Shown here piece by piece: positions 1 through 12,261 of a DNA stretch of 64,000 bases (positions are counted from its first letter, which is position 1; each line of letters starts with the position of its first letter). This DNA is from Isoetes taiwanensis (lineage: Eukaryota; Streptophyta; Lycopodiopsida; Isoetales; Isoetaceae). The DNA lies in assembly GCA_021234155.1 (NCBI GenBank), contig JAJEKV010000047.1, positions 1,726,494 through 1,790,493 of the forward strand. The letters run 5' to 3'. The translations under genes and the position numbers were made by a program. Below the pieces are notes generated by a model that was not told where the DNA came from, did not search any database, and saw nothing but the letters and a program-made list of their open reading frames with translations.

Positions 1-1101
1 GCTTGAAACAAGCCCCTAAATCGAAAACTATATCTGCATGGATGAATATCTTAGAGAGAAGGACTTCTCAAAGTTACAGACTGATGGAAATATTTATGTT
101 TTAAGACAAGGAGATGAATTTTTGTATTATTGCATTGTATGTAGATGGCTGCATTATGATTGCTAATACTATGACTTGCTTAAATAAATGCAAAACAAAA
201 TCTTAAAGACAATTTAAAATGACAAATTTAGGAGAACTCCAAAAATTCTTAGGAATTGAAGTGCACATAGATCGAGCTAATATAAAGTTCATATCTTACT
301 TGTGACTTCAAATATACAAGGCATGTTGAAAAGGTTTGCATGGAATCTTGCAAATCGATGGATACCCATTAGTTCCCGGACATAAGATTTCAGGAGGATA
401 TGTGCCCTAAAACAATAAAAGAATCGAGGATATGGAAGGCACCCTTACAAAGAGTTGATTGGATGTTTTCTCTATATATCTAAGCACAAGGCTCTTTCAT
501 TGCATTTTTGTAGGCACATCCCCAGATATTCAAACAATCCGAGAGAAAATGCATTGGATGGCAGCAAAAAGAGTGCTAAGGTTCCTTAAAGGAACTCAAG
601 AACAAGGTATTTGTTACTCTAATGATAACATGACACTCATAGGATATTGTGATCTGTTGGGCATCGATTTAGGCTTTTAGAAAATCAACTTCTGGATTTT
701 TTCTCTTGCTTGGTGGAGGGTCAGTTGCATAAAAATCCAAGAAGCAATCAAGTATTGCCATGTCTACAGCTGAGGCAGAATATGCTGCCACTACTCTTGC
801 AGCCAAAGAGATTATATGGGCCAGAAGGATATTAAATGAGCTTGGAATTATGCAAAATGATCCAACTATATTACTGTGTGACAGTCAAAGCTGTATAGCT
901 ATTACTAGAAATCCAGTTCTTCATCAAAGAACTAAACACATTGAACTCAACATGCACTTTATAAGAGAAATGGTGGCTCAAAAGAATATTGTAGTTGAAT
1001 ATGTAAGCACACAAGAACAGGCAGCTGACATTTTTACTAAGGCATTGACACAAGTCAAGTTCAATAAATTTAAACAAGTACTTGGTGTTACAGTTCAGTA
1101 G
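1..1101 (+). pseudogene. Ty1/copia pol remnant: reverse transcriptase and RNase H
   Basis: This is the 3' part of a Copia polyprotein, entering from the left edge of the window. Position 1 onward reads LKQAP, the usual RT motif before the trp-rich segment. LYVDG near 140 stands where the LYVDD catalytic motif is expected, so the second Asp is lost. NLGELQKFLGIEV follows at about 225-262. RNase H begins near 555 (WMAAKRVLRFLKGTQE) and continues with the typical STAEAEYAA block at 760-790, the RTKHIEL block near 930-948 and a C-terminal ADIFTKAL near 1026-1047, ending in TAG at 1099-1101. Several stops and frame changes lie between 160 and 760, so the element cannot encode a working enzyme. Gag, protease and integrase would lie left of the window. 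Confidence 0.9.
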
Positions 1102-1463
1102 GAGATATTGAGATACTGGCTTATAGAAATGCCGAACAAGCAATAAACAACCATTTCTGGCTTCGGTAATACTAGCAAAAGGTTCTCAATCTATCGATTG
1201 CATTGTACGCATATTTGTTAAGGAAGGTTGTTTATCATCAAAAACAAACTCAAAAAAAGTTTTTATTTTACATGCATATGAAATAGAGAACATAAGCGAT
1301 GAATATAACCAAGAGGGAATACATATCGAAAAACAAAGGTTCGTGAGTCGTTGACACGTAAGAAAAACTCATTTAGAGGAGGAGATCAAATTACCAATAC
1401 ACATGAGTATAGATGTGTATTTAAGTTGATTGAATTATATCGGACTTATTTGACCTCGGTGTA

Positions 1464-1476
1464 GATCAGAGGGGAA
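1464..1476 (+). other. Polypurine tract of the Copia element
   Basis: A purine-rich stretch (AGATCAGAGGGGAA) sits immediately before the TG that starts the LTR. This is the position where plus-strand DNA synthesis is primed in LTR retrotransposons. The roughly 360 bases between the RNase H stop and this tract hold no recognisable gene. Confidence 0.65.
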
Positions 1477-1951
1477 TGTTGGAATAAGTCGGATCATTGT
1501 GTAATATTGCTTCATACACTAACTCAATATTTTAATGGTATTGAAAAATATTTCAATGGTTAAGTTATGAAGCAATATAAGGGACTCTAAATATTTCTAC
1601 ATTAGGGTCATGTGATGGCCATTTATCCCGGAGCCAAGTCCCATTTTGAATCTCTGTTATGGCTTAACCGCAAAGTCGGGATCCTCGCTAGGTCGGTTGC
1701 ATAGCCCGGCGGACTCATGCATTATAAAGTCACCAGAAAAGCGTGAGAATTGATTGAACGATCGATCCTGCAGTAGATAAACTAAGAAGAAGTTATTTCT
1801 AATGGTATATGTATTTGATTGAAATGATATAATGGTTATGTAATGTTTCATGTGTATTGACCAACCATTGAAATCGTGGTAACTTCTAATGAAATAGAGA
1901 TATCAATGTTATTTAGTTGATTATCAGAGTAAATTGCTATAAGATCTAACA
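1477..1951 (+). repeat. 3' LTR of the Copia element
   Basis: The sequence begins TGTTGGAATAAG directly after the polypurine tract and ends GATCTAACA. The ends give the short TGTTR...YAACA inverted repeat common in Copia LTRs, and the length of 475 bp is normal for the superfamily. The 5' LTR would lie outside the window, so the pair cannot be compared for age. The target-site copy on this side should begin GGTAG. Confidence 0.75.
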
Positions 1952-4750
1952 GGTAGTTCACATTGGCCGTGGAGGTTTTGCTGTGTAATATATACATAAG
2001 ACTTGTCTATAAAGAAAAACAAATAAAACTTACTTCAGATTTAACATGTGGATACTTAGTAATACACGACGTTCTCAACTATGGGAAATTTGAATCGCAT
2101 TTGTGTCTGGTTTTGTGGTCAAAAAACAAAATATAAAATTCTCAAATGAAGATCACAATATAGCAGAACATTCACTATTCATTTAGTTATGTATATATAC
2201 CACGACTTAATGCTCTGAGCTATAATGAAGTTTTTCCTGAATTTCACTTTCCAGTAAATATAATTCCACATCTCGCTAATATGCCAAAATTTTGATTGCA
2301 TTCCAAATAAAGTAAAGCACAAATAAATAACACAATATTTCAAAACATGAAAAACTTTTAAAGACTGTGTTGAAAAACCAATAATTAACTAAACTTCATG
2401 CTGCAATATAATGAGCTCATTGTTCATACCAATAACCCTTCCTTGAGGGCAAGCTGCCAAGCCATCTGAAAGTAACACTTTGCAAGGAGGAAGGCCAGGT
2501 GTCTAAATTTGTATGCACGCATTGCAAGCACAGTAAAATTGTAACGGATAGTCAAAGGTTTCCTGATAGTTGCCTGTGCCATGGCATGGACAATCAACAC
2601 ATCTGTGTGGAAAGAGATGACCAATCAATGCATCTTGAAAGAAAGACATGTATAGGCAATCATATCTTAATGTTTGGGTTCTTGCTCTTTAAGAATTTAG
2701 CAATAGTACCACCTGTTCCAATTTGTGAATAAGAATATCCATGTCCATGTCATTACATGTATCATCCTTATGGACCAACTGTTTTAAAATGAACCTGGAT
2801 AAATCTGTAGTCACTACCCATAGTTGGTTATGTCATACATAAAACTGAAGCACCCACCTTGGGATTTGTCGTCATCAAATTGTTTAAGCATGTAAAATTG
2901 GGAGTTTTCTTTGTAAAGTTTTTAGCCATCTGTGCAACATAAACGGCTTCAGCTCCAAAAGCCCGAAGAGGAATGTAATGGGAATGATCAAGTGATAATG
3001 GCAGTGCCAGGATTAGCCATAGATTGAACCTGCAAGAATTCAACTGTCTCTGGAATAAAGCATCCATGTTGCATTGGGGTAGACCAAGGAGCATTGCGTG
3101 CCCCGCATATATAAGAAAAAAGATCGATTATAATTGCATATGGCGCGACGTAAGGTCCAGATTAGCCGGTGTAGTCCTGTCTACAAGATTTGCTTAACAT
3201 CGCATTGGACCATCGATGCATCCTCTTGGCATCCTATCCTAATGCATGGCCCCTAGCTAAACAGAGAGCATTTTCATATTGGTTCTGGTTGGCTCCTATG
3301 GTCAATATGGGGCGTCGCATATACGCCACATTTTTAAGGGCATTTACTCATCTCGCACCCTGTCATTCTTTGGCCCGAAAAAGATCTTGATGGTTACGAG
3401 TGTTCCTCCCTTAGTTAGAAGTGATAAAACGTGTTTGGATTCAATATATTCAAATTCGCCTTATTGTTAGTCTTCTATTAAGGTAAGTATTGTGCTTGGG
3501 CTTGTGCTCCTATGGCATCTTCTTGTGCTTCCACGGTTAGATGAGACATTTAAATGCTATACTTTTCATATCGATTAATAAACTTTTTCGCTTTTGTCCT
3601 TGCAAAAAAAAAAAAAAAAAAAACTAATCGATGTATTGACTGGATCTATTATCTCTCAAGTTCTCCATCTTCTTGGGTTGAGGAAGTTGCTCCTCCTCCT
3701 CCAAAATTCCAAAATCGATTTGGAATAAATTGGGTACATTATTCATATAATTACTTAACATAATTATTTATTAGTTAACTTATCTTAAATAATTAGCTTA
3801 TCTAATTAATGCCAATTTAGCATTGCTAAGTTTGCCTCATTGTTCCCTAAGTGGTCAACATACAATTACATACCTATGGTGGCGTGTCATGTATTTTGTA
3901 ATGTGTAGTATATAAAATATTTGGAGCGTCATAGCCTTACGAGATGATATAACAAACTTCTTCCTAGTTACTTTCTTCCGATTGAATTGTTGCCATGACT
4001 CTTTAGAGCATCGAAGATTAGGACCATCAACCATAACAATCTCAGAAGCATGAGAAGAAGAAATATCAACATGAGGAGTTGAAGGAACAATAGGTGCAAC
4101 TGATGGTGCTAAGGACGAAACCATTAGAATTGGAGGTAGAGCAACTTCAATAGCCGAGGAGTTCAGAAGAAGACAAAGGTTTATCATGCATAGACGATGA
4201 AACAACAATGGGAGCTTGAACCCGAGAAGAAAGTGAAGGTTCTTTGAGATGCATGGGGCCCCGCGACGAAAGCCAACAAATTCAACTTCTTATCACGAAA
4301 AGTCCACTTTTTAAGCCTCTATACTGATCTAGTCACCGTCATATAACACAAATCCTCGGACCATTCATGATAGAGTGTGAGATATGAACTCCAAGCTCAG
4401 TTGCAATTGCTAATAAAAATTTCTAAACCGTTAAATCTAGAGGAAGTTTAGGTATCGAGAGCCAACGCTCCTGGTTCTTTAATGCTCGAACTATACCTGG
4501 TGTAAAACCAGAAGAATAATACTGCTACAATATATATTCTCTACCAAGTAGATCAATCCCTCTAAACATCAAAGAGCCCACGTCAGACATAGATAAACGT
4601 CAGACATAGATAAAAAATAAAGTTTTCTACCAATAACTTGATGGGCTGAAAAAAAATCCTTGAATAATTATCAGCCTCGGGTTAATTTCTCAAAGCTTAT
4701 ACACAAGGTTGCATTCCCCCTCGAGCTTCTTTTTGTACCTTTTTAAATAT
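1952..4750. other. Non-genic stretch with one retroposed poly-A tail
   Basis: I see no gene here. Short open frames occur on both strands but none shows a domain, splice structure or codon pattern I can support. At 3577-3582 there is an AATAAA signal followed 21 bases later by a run of 20 A at 3604-3623. This is the layout of a retroposed transcript end, like the two LINE tails ending at 23655 and 41719. The body upstream is too decayed to assign. Confidence 0.5.
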
Positions 4751-4782
4751 GGGCTAGATAACGTCCTCCCACAAGGTGTTAT

Positions 4783-4964
4783 GGCCCAGGAAAATGGCTG
4801 AGTGGCCATGTGGCCAGGAAATTCCGAGGCAGTCTGCCGTGCGGTAGTGCGACCTCGGGCGTGCAAATCTGACCTCGAATTTCAGCCACATGGCCACTCA
4901 GCCATTTTCCTGTATGGCCTCGGAATTTCCTGGCCACATGGCTACTCAGGCATTTTCCTGGGCC
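4783..4964. repeat. Inverted repeat with 48-base arms (foldback)
   Basis: The left arm 4783-4830 (starting GGCCCAGGAAAATGGCTGAG) is nearly the exact reverse complement of 4917-4964 (ending CATTTTCCTGGGCC). A third, partial minus-oriented copy lies inside the loop at about 4881-4912. The symmetry extends a few bases outward (TTAT / ATAA). The structure would extrude as a cruciform or form an RNA hairpin. It carries no coding sequence. Confidence 0.8.
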
Positions 4965-4991
4965 ATAATGCCGAGAGGAGGCCGTTATCGA

Positions 4992-5714
4992 CCTTAACGT
5001 CCTTGGCCGAGGCATTTGGCAGAGACACCATAGCCAAGCTTAGCAGCCCTAGCCAAGCTTAGCAGCCCGCCATTCCAAAGCAAAAAAAAACCAAATGTAA
5101 GCCTCTATTTTCATAACGTAACATGTGATGCAAACGGCGGGGAGGCCGATTTAAACGAGCAAAGGGGAGTCTGTTTTGCACGGGGAGACGGATTTAAGCA
5201 GCCCGAGAGGAGTGGTTTGCATCAAAGGACTTCGGATTTGCTCAAAGCAGCTCATAATCATTAATTGTAACATCTTTGTTGCCAGTTCTTTAACCCTTTG
5301 CCGTTCCTTTTTGTATCGAAGCTCAAAATGCGGTGGTTTTATTGCATAGGCATCGCGGTGCTAGAAGCTCTTTTTTAAAACAGAGATGCCACACCGGATC
5401 AAACAGGAAAATCTGAAAAAATGAAGCGCAGGGGCCATTCAAAGCCAGAGAGAGAAGCCGGTGGAGGCCGCCTAGAGATCTGGCTATGGCTTGGAGGCCG
5501 GAGGCCTGGCTATGGCGGGCTTTTGCTAAGAATCACGGCGGAGTGCGGCCCAGAAAAAGTAGTACGTGACAGCAGAGCAGAGGATGTTATGGACATAACA
5601 TTTTTGTTATGGACATAACAGTGTTGGCCCAAAATTGTTACTGGATATAACCTCTTAGAATAGACGGCTGGGATTTAATCCTACGACTAAATGCAGAGGC
5701 CAAGGACGTTAAGG
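4992..5714. mobile_element. Candidate non-autonomous DNA transposon with 17-bp perfect terminal inverted repeats
   Basis: CCTTAACGTCCTTGGCC at 4992-5008 recurs exactly inverted at 5698-5714, and the match resumes inward after three bases (GCATTT on both sides). The 723-bp interior has no transposase. It holds a tandem copy of AGCCAAGCTTAGCAGCCC at about 5034-5068 and the paired palindrome at 5587-5621. No clean target-site duplication is visible, so the superfamily is not assigned. Confidence 0.5.
5587..5621. repeat. Tandem pair of a short palindrome
   Basis: TGTTATGGACATAACA occurs twice, separated by only a few T residues. Each copy is a 7-bp inverted repeat around a GA centre. No protein or function can be attached to it from sequence alone. 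Confidence 0.7.
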
Positions 5715-6356
5715 ATACAGAGCACAGTAAACGTAAACAGTATGTTACATTCTGACTTGATACTGCTAGATTTCAGCTGGATGGATCAAAGCTTGAGTTG
5801 AAAATATAAATACATATAAAAATAGAGAGCAAGGATACAATGATTACCTGATGCGAGGCCAATTACATGATTGCAGGACCGAATTGAAGCCCAAGAGAAA
5901 GAAGCCAAGCAAGCATTCAAAATCTTACTCCAAATTTCACATCCGCTAAGGAAATTTATTTTGGTATGTTATTTCTTCCAACTTTGTCTGCACATGATAG
6001 CTCTGGAGTTTTTATGTTCAGAAGAGCCATTATCTTGGCAATATCGATCCCTCTGCTTTTGACCACACATATTATTTTATTCCCAAGGTAGGATCAGAGT
6101 CATTTTCTTCGATTGTATCTTTCTCTATGTAACTCCAGCAAGTGATCAGCCTCTATTCTCCATTTTGCGTTCAAACACAAGCTATCTCCAGCGTCTAAAT
6201 TATCATCCACTATCGTATTTGAACCAACGTAAAATCTGAAAAACTCCGGGTGTTTTTTCTTTCGCTTTGGCTTTAACATGACAACACAAAGAAACTCGCT
6301 AAGTCCACAAAAACACCGTGTATTTTCTTTGGTTTAAACATAACAGTGGATAATAT

Positions 6357-7142
6357 TTAAGACGCACGAAGCTATCCCACCCATTGATCAATATTCCTTA
6401 ATGCCCTGGTTCTCAGGTTTACAGGATTAGATTTAATCTCAACCGTTGATTTAACAGCCGTTACCAGCTAATAACACCCTAGAATAATCCTGTGACTCAA
6501 AATTTAGAGAGATTTCCTGTAACACCCTAGAATAATCCTTTGAAACTGGCATAACACCCTAGGATTTCCTCTGCAGTCTTCGCAGCTGCCTGTCGTCTTT
6601 GCAACCTGCCATAGCCCAGCTCGGGTGCTGGGTTATTCGAATCGCGTCAATCCATGCTTGTGCCTGCGGTGTTTTGTTGTTCACATCAACATACAATCTT
6701 CAGAGATTTCAATGTTGCCCTAAATTTCGGAAGCTCGTACAATCTCTGCGATTTCGGAATCTTAAACCTATGAATCTTTGACGGAATCTTTGAAGCTCGC
6801 AATCTGTGAAGCTTTGAAGCGGAAAAAGATCTCTGCAGAAAAACCTTGTGGGCAGATTCATCCATCACTTTTTTTGCCAGCCATACCTACCGGAATGCGC
6901 ATGCCCAAGCGTCAAATGCACACAATACCAAACTTGTCAGAATGCCCAATCTCAAGAAAAAAATACCTACCAGAACAGAGTGTAAACCCTCGAACCAGAG
7001 ACGTTAAGGGCGATGATGCCCTGGCCCCAGGGCGTTATTGGAAATGCCCGCTGTGCACACCCTCGCCATTTTGGCCATGGCCACATTGCCCGAAATTTTT
7101 TTTAAGACGCATGAAGCTATCCCACCCATTGATCCATATTCC
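6357..7142. repeat. 42-bp direct repeats bounding about 700 bp
   Basis: TTTAAGACGCACGAAGCTAT and its continuation at 6357-6398 recur at 7101-7142 with two substitutions. Between them lies a three-copy repeat of TAACACCCTAGAATAATCCT (about 6472, 6520 and 6551, the last copy shortened) and open but unrecognised sequence. This could be a segmental duplication or the ends of an old element. The stretch 7143-8690 on the right holds only weak repeats (CTAAATCCTTAATATCTAGG and variants at 7915-8035) and a telomere-like TTTAGGG patch at 7247-7280. Confidence 0.6.
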
Positions 7143-8696
7143 ATAGCGTAAACCTAAAAAAGCACAACAAAGATTGCCTCTTACGGCAGCCCAAAAAATG
7201 AACCCTCTTATTTGGCCCCCTAGATACTGCCACGTAAACACTAGTCATTTAGGGTTAGGTTTAGCATTTAGGGTTTGTGTAGAGCTATATAGTCTGGCAT
7301 GTCCTTTCCGGCTATGAATTCCGTTTGTTGTTTAGTTTTATGCAAGTAGAAATCACAACGAAGATGATGAGAAATCTTTCCCCGAATGATCGACGCTGAT
7401 TCTAAGCTTTCGATTTTTGCTCTAGCGAGCATCAAGCCATATTCTCTGATTCAACTCATTATTAGGTCCTTTATTGTTGTCTGGAAATGGCTGTGTTGGC
7501 ATGATCTGTCTTTCCAAGCTTTAGTCAGGGAAGTGCCTTATATATGGTGGCGCGGACTGTTACAGGTTTGGTATATCAAATATCTGGACCTCTCGTTTCT
7601 AGCGTGGTTTCTATGTCACTCTAGCTCCATTAAGAGTCCTATATTCATATTGCATATCATGTATGGAATTAGTATGTGGATTTAAGTGTTCTGTCTGCAG
7701 AATCTGGTTGATAAAAGAGCTGTTTTACGGATGGTGGCCCTTATAGGCTCATTCTGAACAACTTTACTATGGACCTTGTTTGACATAACATTATCCTCAG
7801 ATCTCATTGCATACTTGTTCTATTTTTGTCTGTTTTGATAGAATTCCAAATATCTAGCTTGCTAAGAACCATGGCAAACAACTTTTAAAACAGAAAATGT
7901 GCCTTTGCTCTTCCATCTAAATCCTTAATTTCTAGGTTGTTAAGAACTACAAGCAATCAGCAATCCAAGAAACTGCCTGTTCATCTAAATCCTTAATATC
8001 TGTGCATCTAAATCCTTAATATCTAGGTTGCTAAGAACCACGGCAAGCATTCCTGAAATCTGCCCGTGCACTTAGTTCTCTAAACTTGTTTTGACTTGTT
8101 TATTTCATGATATAGCATCGAAGTTTACTGCTGTCGAAATTGCTACCCGATTCACAAGAATCTTCATATCTGATTTGTAGTTTCGCCAAGTAATTTAAGC
8201 TGCTCTAGTTAACGTCTTTAAATTGCAGAATCAATTGTTGACTCACAAAGAACGTTAGCACTCAGTTTAAACTGGAGCCTCTATTCCAATCTTTTATGAC
8301 TTATATTTCGTTGCCTTGATGATATATAACATGGACGTGGTCTTTAGAGATTCGCACATGGCCTTAAAAGATCTAATCAACTGGCATATGATATTCAGAA
8401 GCTTGTACGCAATTCCAGTCAATCTGACATCTAGAATGTAGTGAATGCCTAAACTGAAACTTGAATGTTAAAACGGCATTCATGTTCAAAAGAGGGCAGA
8501 TAATGATTCATACACTCTAGAAGCCATATGTATACCCTTTACTTAATGGCTAGTAGAGAGGATACATTTCCAGAAGGTATGCGGTCTAGCTTATTCTTTA
8601 GATATCAACATGAATTTTAAAGAGTACCCTCCATCCTTTCTATGCCTAGCCTACTTTTTGTATTATATTGAAAAATGTTTAACATTGATGTTGGAT

Positions 8697-8756
8697 CATT
8701 TACTCCAATAGGGTTGAATCTTACATCATTTACTCCACCAGGGTTGAATCTTACAG
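8697..8756 (+). repeat. Two-copy 31-base tandem repeat
   Basis: CATTTACTCCAATAGGGTTG and its continuation is followed directly by a second copy with ACC in place of AAT. It is short, with no coding significance visible. Confidence 0.6.
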
Positions 8757-8893
8757 GTTGTGCCATTTTATCCAGTTGGACTCGAATCTCCACTATGGAA
8801 GCCTTGATTTTATTATTTATTGCCGTTTTAGAATCCTCACTACTTTCATTCGTGCAAAGAGAAAATGTTATGATACTAAACGCTTCGTGCAAA

Positions 8894-9191
8894 GAGAAAA
8901 TGCTCTGATACTCAAAGGGAAATGCTTCAATACCTAAAGGGAAAATGAGAGAATGCTTTGATACTTAAAAGGGAAATGTTTTGAAATGACTTAACTATTA
9001 TAAACGATCCAAAATAAAAGTTGTTGAACACGAGAAAATTAACGGTCGCGTTTATTTTGTCGATGTTTTACAATTTCCACTTCGGGTCATTTATAGTAGT
9101 TAGTATTTTGCCTTGACCCTATTCTTCTCTTTTATGTATTCTTCTCTTTAGGTATCGTAGCATTTCCCTTTAGATATTAGAGCATTTTCTC
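8894..9191. mobile_element. Small foldback (MITE-like) element
   Basis: GAGAAAATGCTCTGATACTC at 8894 continues for about 50 bases that are matched in inverted orientation by the sequence ending AGAGCATTTTCTC at 9191 (interior motifs AAAGGGAAATGCT and CCTAAAG pair on both sides). A second inner symmetry involves the TATTATAAACGATCC and GGTCATTTATAGTAG segments. The element is 298 bp without coding capacity. The right flank repeats the ATTATAAATGACCCAAGATA motif just before the ORF at 9245, so element and ORF may belong to one larger unit. Confidence 0.55.
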
Positions 9192-9244
9192 TGAATAACT
9201 AATTATTATAAATGACCCAAGATAAAAGTTGTGTTACACCAATC

Positions 9245-10080
9245 ATGCAATATAAGTGGAGACCAGGTGACAAGCTGTGGATGCCTGTACAAGGAATTGA
9301 GTTGTGGCAAAGGGGTGCTGCTGGTGAAGTTCTCATTCCTAAAGGGCAGCCAAAACCACTACCTCCCTTCAAGACTGTCAAAGACTCTAGCCAACTAGTG
9401 AAGGGCATCAAGGATTACATAACGCACTGGGAGGATGTTCGAAATGGAAAGCACACCACTCTTAAGAAAAATCAAATGGACTCCCTAATCAAGTACTGGG
9501 AGAAGTTTGTGACATGCTTAGAAACTGAACAACCATGTGGGAGGAAGCTAAGAGATGGGTTCTTGCCAGAGTCAAGATGGGAGGGTTCTCAAGGAGCAAA
9601 CACGTCTAAGAATGTTCACTTGGGTCCTAACAAGGGTTGCAAGTGGTTTGTGGGAAGTAAGGCCTCAAAGCCGAAGTGGTTTGATCTTCCTGAGTGGGAT
9701 CCCTTTGAGGACATCAAGGAAGGATACTTTGTGCTAGTAAGGCGGATGATGAGGGGCTGTCCCAATATGGTTAGGGGTGGCACTCTCGATGTAACCACCA
9801 CTATGCACGATGGAGAGGAGTTGCGTCCCGGATTCCAAATTCAATATTGGGAGCCCATTGGGAGACACAAGAAGGGCAACTTGAAGGAGCAATACAAATT
9901 TGGGAGAAGAAGTGGAGGGCAAATTATGCTGATCCTCAAAGGAGGGAATTGGTGGAGTGTGTGGTATGGTCATATCCAAGTTCTCACACTGCAAAAGACA
10001 ACACACACAAGATCCCAAAAAGGGAGATGGACAAAGCCATGAGCAACCTCCATGCTATATCATTGTATGAGGGTAGATAA
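9245..10080 (+). pseudogene. Frameshifted ORF of unknown family
   Basis: An open frame runs from an upstream ATG at 9212. I prefer the internal ATG at 9245 because the first codons fall in sequence shared with the adjacent foldback element. The frame is rich in Trp, Lys and Gly (KWRPGDKLWMPVQG, PKWFDLPEWDPFEDIKEG) and hydrophilic, with no signal peptide or membrane segment. Near 9870 the sense-looking frame changes from GRHKKG to QLEGAIQIWEKKW by a one-base gain or two-base loss. The second frame then continues to a TAA at 10078-10080, while the original frame runs out at 10042 with repetitive basic sequence. I do not recognise the family. It could be a decayed host gene, or a protein of the nearby transposable element. 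No introns are visible. Confidence 0.5.
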
Positions 10081-10679
10081 TATTGAGAAGCTTGAAAACT
10101 TTCTCAACTAGTGGTTTGTAAAATTTATGAGGAAAACAAGTAACCCAATTCTTTGTGTGTGATCTGTAATTTTTATGGTGTGTGAGTCCCATTTTCAGTC
10201 CGAGTCCCAAAGTTCAAGATTTGTCCCACTTTAATTAAATACGACTTTTGAGCTCTCGTATTTCATATTCTAAAACCTTAAGCGAAGTCGTACAGAAAAT
10301 ATGGCAGGTTTAAGGTCTCTACCACAGGACCAATTGGTCATACTTGAACCCATGACCTTGGGCAATGGATGGTCCAACACTACGTTAATACACATTTATA
10401 TTTATTATAAGGATGGTTATTAGGGAACCACCCACTTAATTACAATTAATTTAACTACATGGATGCAAGACTAATCTCCCGGCGTAGGAAGAGGATGCAT
10501 CTTCCATCGTGGCCGTGGAGATAGCACCCTATAATGCTTAGGATGATGTCTAATGCCTACACCTCTCGTCACCCTTGGCGTGGAGGATGGGTTCCTCCCC
10601 GTAGTGGGCATAGACTAGAGGTGCTTTCCTATCAATGCATGATCCTATATGACCTCTTATCTCTCAATTTGTCTACTTC

Positions 10680-11200
10680 CGTGGCGTCGAAAGTAGACTT
10701 TTAATCTACCTTCCACTCATCTATCGGTTCGGTGTCGACTACTTTGGTGACGAGTCGACCCTTGCATTGCTCCATGAGTTGTGGGTACTGCTTTTCAAGA
10801 TCTATTTGTAGTACCCACGTAACGTCTTCCACTGGTAAGTGTCCCTTTCACTAGGTATTGGAGAATTGAGATCTTCTTGTCTTCTTATAGGATCTGTCAA
10901 GAAGAACCTCTAGAACAATCTCAAGGTGATCGTCCGTCATTTTCAGTAACTTTGGTGTCTCCAATCTTTCCTCTAATCTTCAAGTGTGCTGGCAGGTCCA
11001 ACTTATAGGATTGGTTACCTACTCTTTTGGTTATCCTGAATGGTCCAGTCCACCTTGGAGCAAGCTTGTTGCAATTGTCGATGCAACGCTTCAGCCGATG
11101 CAGTGCTTGTCGCTATGCTCTTCTGCCGACTTCTTGCTGCTGGAAGATGTCCTCCACCAACTGCTGCATGTCGGCTAGCATCTGCTGGGGTACTTCTACC
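10680..11200 (-). pseudogene. Ty3/gypsy chromovirus pol fragment: integrase C-terminus and chromodomain
   Basis: Read on the minus strand, about 11200 downwards gives the GPY/F-type integrase tail (KLAPRWTGPFRITKRV, then SYKLDLPAHLKI). Farther on (about 10920-10760) there is a chromodomain-like block: EVLLDRSYKKTRR, YLVK, LPVEDVTWV and IDLEKQYPQLMEQ. In chromoviruses this domain follows integrase and is thought to guide insertion to marked chromatin. Several frame changes and stops break it. Similar decayed sequence extends to about 10480. No LTR was found, and 11200-11360 holds nothing I can name. Confidence 0.75.
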
Positions 11201-11361
11201 TTGGACACAGGGTTTAGTTAACGTCTTAAATAAGCATTATCTTGGATCCCTGCATGATCCCTGCTAGGCTTCCGTGCATGCAATTACATTAATTACCTTA
11301 AGGTAATATTTTCATATTAACTTTACTATAGCAGTATTGGATATATTGCTTCCAATAGTAT

Positions 11362-11911
11362 CATTAGGGACTTTTTTGAGATCATAAAAGGGCCTTCTAA
11401 GAACTGCTGACTAAGCTATACAAACTACCAATCAGAAAACAGAACTTGTAATCCAGTCAGCAAAACAATTATAACTAACTCACTGGATCACATTTTCTAG
11501 CATAAGTGTTGATAGGAAAGTCCAAATGAGCTCTTGTTTGGTGCATTAGATAGATCTCATTGAGACTTTCCAATCTTGGGTGGTTTGCATATCTTTTAGC
11601 CATGTAGGGTAGTAAAAAATGGTAAAAACCATATTTTTTAGAGTTTTGACAATCATACATGGTTAAAATATGTGAAAAGCACCTAAGGTTGGAAAGATCT
11701 CAACGAGATCTATCTCTTGCACTAAACGAGAGCTCATTTGGACCTTTCTATCAATAGTTATGCTAGAAAATGTGATCCAGTGAGTTAGTTATAACAGTTT
11801 TGCTGACTGGACCCGTCAGGCTCTGATTTCTGATTGGTAGTTCATTTATCTTCATTTGGCTTAGTTGGCATGTTTTGAAGGCCCTTTTTTAATCTCAAAA
11901 AAACCCTAATG
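11362..11911. mobile_element. 550-bp foldback element with arms of about 240 bp
   Basis: CATTAGGGACTTTTTTGAGA at the left end pairs with the inverted right end (TCTCAAAAAAACCCTAATG). Long blocks then pair inward, including AACTCACTGGATCACATTTT and its partner near 11775, and the GAGATCTATC / GATAGATCTC blocks around 11550 and 11710. Only about 100 bases in the middle are unpaired. The flanks share only TAT, so target-duplication length is uncertain. Transcribed, it would form a very long hairpin, the usual substrate for Dicer-like enzymes in plants. It has no coding capacity. Confidence 0.75.
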
Positions 11912-12261
11912 TATATTTAACTAACTGTTATATGATAACTTTACGACCTTTAAGATATACCATCATACAATTATCGAGGCAATGCTTATTTTGTTTTAAT
12001 AACAAACTTGTTTTGTTTTATTAGTGGTCTAAAAAGATGTATTTTGACAATATCACAATGTTTAGATTACCTTCTAAGTCTGGTTGAATCAGCAAATTTC
12101 TGAGGATTTTCGACAGTAGTAGGATTTGCCGAACGAAAATAAAAAATTTCCGATAATCATATATTGAGAAAGGCATTTTTGCTGGGGAAGTAATTTCCCA
12201 ATTTCGAACCCTGCTGTTGGATCAGAGAGTGATTATATCACATAATCTTTTCAGATATTCT

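Noticed and set aside
871-1143. 90-codon minus-strand ORF
   Set aside because: It is the antisense shadow of the Copia RNase H frame.
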